Positions 61,286 to 64,000 of a DNA stretch of 64,000 bases are shown piece after piece. Within the stretch, counting starts at the first letter, position 1. Each line of letters starts with the position of its first letter. Position numbers and translations under genes: made by a program. The notes under the pieces are model-generated. The model was not told where the DNA came from and did no database searches. It saw only the letters and a list, made by a program, of their open reading frames with translations. Source of the DNA: Myxococcales bacterium. GTDB taxonomy: Bacteria; Myxococcota; Myxococcia; Myxococcales; JAJYLH01. The stretch is taken from the NCBI GenBank assembly GCA_021787845.1, contig JAJYLH010000020.1, positions 1 to 64,000 of the forward strand, read 5' to 3'.

Positions 61286-62458
61286 ATGCTCCTCGCCGGC
61301 GTCGGCCTCGGCGCGGCGCTGATGTCGGCGGTGCGTCCCGCGCGCGCGTCGCGCGAGCCCCTGGGGACCCCCTGCCCGGACCCGGCCGCCTTTGCCGAGG
61401 TGTACCGGACCGTCCAGAACCTCGCCCTCCACCAACCCGGCGAAGAGGCGCTCTACCGCGGCGCCATCGACGGAATGCTCGCGACGGTCGACCCCTACAC
61501 CCGGCTGATTTCCGCCGCCGACTGGCGCCAGACGAACGCGGCGACCCGCGGCGACGAGGCCGGCGTCGGGCTCGACCTGTTGGAGGAGGACGGGCGCCTC
61601 GTGACCGATCGGCCGGAGGCCGGTTCACCCGCCGCCGCCGCCGGAATCGAGGCGGGCGAGACCGCGCTCGCGGTCGACGGGAGGCCGCTGCGCTGCCTGG
61701 GGGCGGGACCGGCGTCGCTCCTCTTGTTCGGCGCGCCCGGAACCAGCACCACCCTCACCCTCGCCGCGCTCGGCGCGCCCGCTCGGGAAGTCGTCCTCCA
61801 GCACCGCGCGAGCCCGGCGAGCCCGCTGGTGACCCGCCTCTACGGCGACGAGATCGGCTACCTCGGGGTGCGGGTCTTCGCCGACGGGGTCCAGAGCCGC
61901 GCGCGGCGGATGCTCCGGGAAATCCACGCCCGCGCCGGACGCGCCTTCCGCGGCCTCGTGATCGATCTGCGGCACGATCCCGGCGGGCTCATCGAGCAGG
62001 CGGCGGCCCTGGCCGACCTGTTCGTCCGCCACGGCACCCTGCTGACGGTGATGGAACGAAACGGCCGCCACACCGAGGTGATGAAGGCGTCGGGCCGGGC
62101 GACCGAGACCGGCTATCCGGTGGTGGTGCTGGTCGACGAGCGGACCGCGAGCGCTGCCGAGGCCTTCGCGGCGGCGCTGCGCGAGAACCGGCGGGCGCTC
62201 CTCGTCGGCACGCGGACGCTCGGCAAGGGAACCGTGCAGGACTTCGTTCCGCTGACCGACGGGAGCGTCCTCGAGATCACCAAGGCGCGCTTCCTGACGC
62301 CGCGGGGCCGGTCGCTGGACGGCGCGGGGCTGATGCCCGACCTTCCGCCCCAGGGGGGAAGCGGCAGCGCTGACGCCGGCCTCCTGACCGCCGCGTATCT
62401 CATCCGCCACTGGAGCGAGGTCGCGTCGAGGCTCGACAGCGTTCCCGCCCTGCGTTGA
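61286..62458 (+). CDS. S41-family C-terminal processing peptidase
   Basis: A 390-residue exported serine protease. The signal peptide is MLLAGVGLGAALMSAVRPARA; a TTG at 61238 would give a more basic n-region and is an alternative. Then come an N-terminal helical cap (EEALYRGAIDGMLATVDPYTRLIS), a PDZ-like domain (GVGLDLLEEDGRLV, SPAAAAGIEAGETALAVDG) and the peptidase core (YLGVRVF, LVIDLRHDPGGLIEQA, catalytic Ser in DERTASAAEAFAAAL, Lys in TLGKGTVQDF). It is shorter than typical Ctp/Prc. The outer-membrane-like gene follows after 90 bp. Confidence 0.92.
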   Translation: MLLAGVGLGAALMSAVRPARASREPLGTPCPDPAAFAEVYRTVQNLALHQPGEEALYRGAIDGMLATVDPYTRLISAADWRQTNAATRGDEAGVGLDLLEEDGRLVTDRPEAGSPAAAAGIEAGETALAVDGRPLRCLGAGPASLLLFGAPGTSTTLTLAALGAPAREVVLQHRASPASPLVTRLYGDEIGYLGVRVFADGVQSRARRMLREIHARAGRAFRGLVIDLRHDPGGLIEQAAALADLFVRHGTLLTVMERNGRHTEVMKASGRATETGYPVVVLVDERTASAAEAFAAALRENRRALLVGTRTLGKGTVQDFVPLTDGSVLEITKARFLTPRGRSLDGAGLMPDLPPQGGSGSADAGLLTAAYLIRHWSEVASRLDSVPALR

Positions 62459-62548
62459 TGGGCCGTCGAGCGCGCCTTCGACCGGAAGTTGGAACCGACC
62501 GGGGAGTCTCGTCTAGATTGCGAGCGGAAACCGGACCGGAGCCCAACC

Positions 62549-63076
62549 GTGAAGCGTCTTTCGATTCTCCTCGTCTTGCTCGCCCCGCTCGTCGCGCCCT
62601 CCTCCGCGCGCGCCGTTCCCAGCCAGGGGCCGCACCCGGTCGGCGAGCCTAGCGTCATCGGCGGGAAGAACCCCGTCGGCAAGCCAGGCCAGCTCGGCGT
62701 CGGGCTCGCGGGCGGCTGGTACACCGGCGGCGTCACCGTGAAAACGGCGTTCACCGAGGCGTTCGCCGGCGCGGCGACCTTGGGCTCCTGGTGGGGCTAC
62801 GGCCTGTCCTTGTCCGCGGACGCGCTCTGGGAGCAGCCACCGCTCGCGCAGAACGACACGGCGAGCCTCGACTGGTACGCCGGCATCGGCCCGCTGCTTG
62901 CGCTCGGCGACGGGCTGGCCGCGGTCGGCGCGGACGCCATCGCCGGCCTCGAGGCGCGCTTCAAGCCGATTCCGCTGGAGCTCACCCTCGACATCCGCCC
63001 GACGGTGCTCTTCGGGTCGACGCACTTCGGCTACTTCCGGCTCGCCGGGCAGGGTGCCATCCGCTATTGGTTCTGA
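62549..63076 (+). CDS. Hypothetical secreted beta-barrel-like protein
   Basis: A 175-residue protein starting at GTG 62549 with a clean signal peptide (RLSILLVLLAPLVAPSSARA). The mature part alternates hydrophobic and small residues (GQLGVGLAGGWYTGGVTVKTAF, LELTLDIRPTVLFGS) and ends in RYWF, an aromatic C-terminus typical of outer-membrane beta-barrels. No family is recognised. It follows the S41 protease on the same strand and may be co-transcribed. Confidence 0.6.
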   Translation: MKRLSILLVLLAPLVAPSSARAVPSQGPHPVGEPSVIGGKNPVGKPGQLGVGLAGGWYTGGVTVKTAFTEAFAGAATLGSWWGYGLSLSADALWEQPPLAQNDTASLDWYAGIGPLLALGDGLAAVGADAIAGLEARFKPIPLELTLDIRPTVLFGSTHFGYFRLAGQGAIRYWF

Positions 63077-63448
63077 CGGCGGCGAGGACCGGCAGCGCTA
63101 CCGTGCCCCGAGCCCGGCCGTGCTCCGCGTTTTCGTCACGGCTTGCCTGCGCACGTCGCTTGAATTCTCGGCCGCTCGTCCTTCGACTGCGCTGCCATGA
63201 AAAAGGGGGTATCGGGCCGCTGGCCCGGCGCCAGGCCGGCGGCTTGGAACCACCGTCCTTTCTCATCGCACATGCTGAGCCATCGGCTCATGACGTCTCG
63301 GGATGAGCGGCCTCGCTCACGCGGTCTGGTGCGGTGAACCCGACAGGCACCTCGTCGGGAATCGATCGGCGTGCGGTACAGGACGCGAGCGGCGCCCGCG
63401 GGAAGCTTTCCCCGGGGCGCCGCTGTCCGAACGCTGGTGCAAGTGAGC
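63077..63448. other. Intergenic region without recognised features
   Basis: 372 bases between the barrel-like protein gene and the convergent DUF5684 gene. It includes the string CTCGTCCTTCGACTGCGCT (63168-63186), which is related to the dispersed motif at the edge of the minisatellite, and GC-rich inverted strings (GGGCCGCTGGCCCGGCGCCA). No gene, riboswitch or clear terminator is seen. Confidence 0.4.
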
Positions 63449-63808
63449 TTAGGCTGCCGCCAAGGCACCGCCGCTCGTGCCGCCCTGGAACTGGGCGTCG
63501 CCGAAGCCGAGCATCGGCCAGAAGACGAACGGCAGGAGAATCAGGCCGACCGCGAATCCGGCTCCCTTGCCGAACTTTTCCGCGAGAGCGAGGTAGGCGA
63601 GGATCGCGACGATGAGGTTCACCAGCGGGATGAGGAAGAGAATGATCCACCACACCGGCTTGCCGGCGACCTGGAGCAGCACGATCACGTTGTAGATCGG
63701 GATGATGGCGGCCCAACCGGGCTGGCCGGCCTTGCTGAAGGTCTTCCACATCCCGGCGATCATCAGGATGACGATCGCCAGGTAGATGACGCTCACAATT
63801 GCGCCCAT
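63449..63808 (-). CDS. DUF5684 small membrane protein
   Basis: A 119-residue protein with three to four membrane helices: IVSVIYLAIVILMIAGMWKTF, the signature KAGQPGWAAIIPIYNVIVLLQVAGKPVWWIILFLIPLVNLIVAI, and FGKGAGFAVGLILLPFVFWPMLGFG. The KAGxPGWxxIIPIYN motif is diagnostic of the family, which is found near signal peptidase-like proteins in many bacteria. The tail is glycine-rich. Function unknown. Start ATG 63808 with AAGGAGCAAGGCC upstream. Confidence 0.88.
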   Translation of the reverse strand: MGAIVSVIYLAIVILMIAGMWKTFSKAGQPGWAAIIPIYNVIVLLQVAGKPVWWIILFLIPLVNLIVAILAYLALAEKFGKGAGFAVGLILLPFVFWPMLGFGDAQFQGGTSGGALAAA

Positions 63809-64000
63809 GGCCTTGCTCCTTCGTCCCGCGAGGGGGACATCGAGTTGACGAACGTTGACGAGCGGGCGCGCACCTTACCCGACCCCGCACCTTGAACGCA
63901 AGCGCCTCGAGATCGCCTGGCGCGGCGCTTCCTTGGCGTGTCCCGCAGAGCCCGGCGCGGGCGGCCGGCCAAAGGCCCAGCCGCCGGTCAGCAGGGGCGG

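Noticed and set aside
63077-63448. A riboswitch candidate before the DUF5684 gene
   Set aside because: GC-rich inverted strings exist, but the region is at the 3' end of the convergent gene and no known riboswitch core was recognised.

Overview
The window is high-GC DNA from a Gram-negative bacterium. It encodes an mreC-mreD-mrdA-rodA cell-shape operon, a CzcCBA-type tripartite efflux pump, lipoprotein signal peptides and aat. The mix of genes and the dense dispersed palindromic repeats would suit an Acidobacteriota, Myxococcota or related environmental lineage, but no rRNA or other phylogenetic marker is present, so the phylum is not fixed. I saw no tRNA, rRNA or CRISPR array.

Layout. 0.3-2.1 kb: cysK-cysE on the minus strand (cysteine synthesis). 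2.3-12.5 kb: an accessory defence-type island built around a type I restriction-modification system. It holds a free-standing HsdR N-terminal nuclease domain coupled to a uracil-DNA-glycosylase-like protein, an hsdR 3' relic, a nucleotidyltransferase pair bracketed by copies of the hsdR 3' end, an AAA ATPase, a TcmP/DUF5131 pair, hsdS, three tiny toxin-antitoxin-like genes and hsdM. Most of these genes are chained by stop/start overlaps. No full hsdR is present. 12.5-16.4 kb: a cation exchanger and an S9 dipeptidyl peptidase carrying an internal minisatellite. 16.4-17.5 kb: repeats and an MFS pseudogene. 17.8-25.4 kb: aat, a NarL-type two-component system, queD-folE, an SDR-glcD pair and a REC-kinase protein. 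25.7-31.1 kb: the mre/rod operon. 31.4-36.5 kb: ppiD, a degenerate Fic protein, nfo and a DHH phosphoesterase. 36.9-41.9 kb: malQ and a treS-maltokinase fusion (alpha-glucan metabolism). 42.1-44.6 kb: a cysteine desulfurase/TusA/PP-loop ATPase sulfur-relay cluster. 44.6-48.0 kb: an SGNH hydrolase, carbamoyltransferase and small-membrane-protein cluster. 48.5-54.9 kb: a heavy-metal RND efflux operon. 55.3-64 kb: mixed genes (hemerythrin, lipase-like lipoprotein, double PilZ, FHA-GAF-cyclase, S41 protease, small membrane proteins).

Two themes stand out. First, the 2.3-12.5 kb island: it is flanked by about 100-bp direct repeats, one of which looks like an internally deleted copy of the neighbouring exchanger locus. 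Inside it, the restriction subunit has been cut to its nuclease domain and other effector-like genes are wired into the hsdS/hsdM transcript. Second, intergenic regions throughout the window hold several families of nested palindromic repeats, including two 146-bp near-identical inverted copies 34 kb apart.
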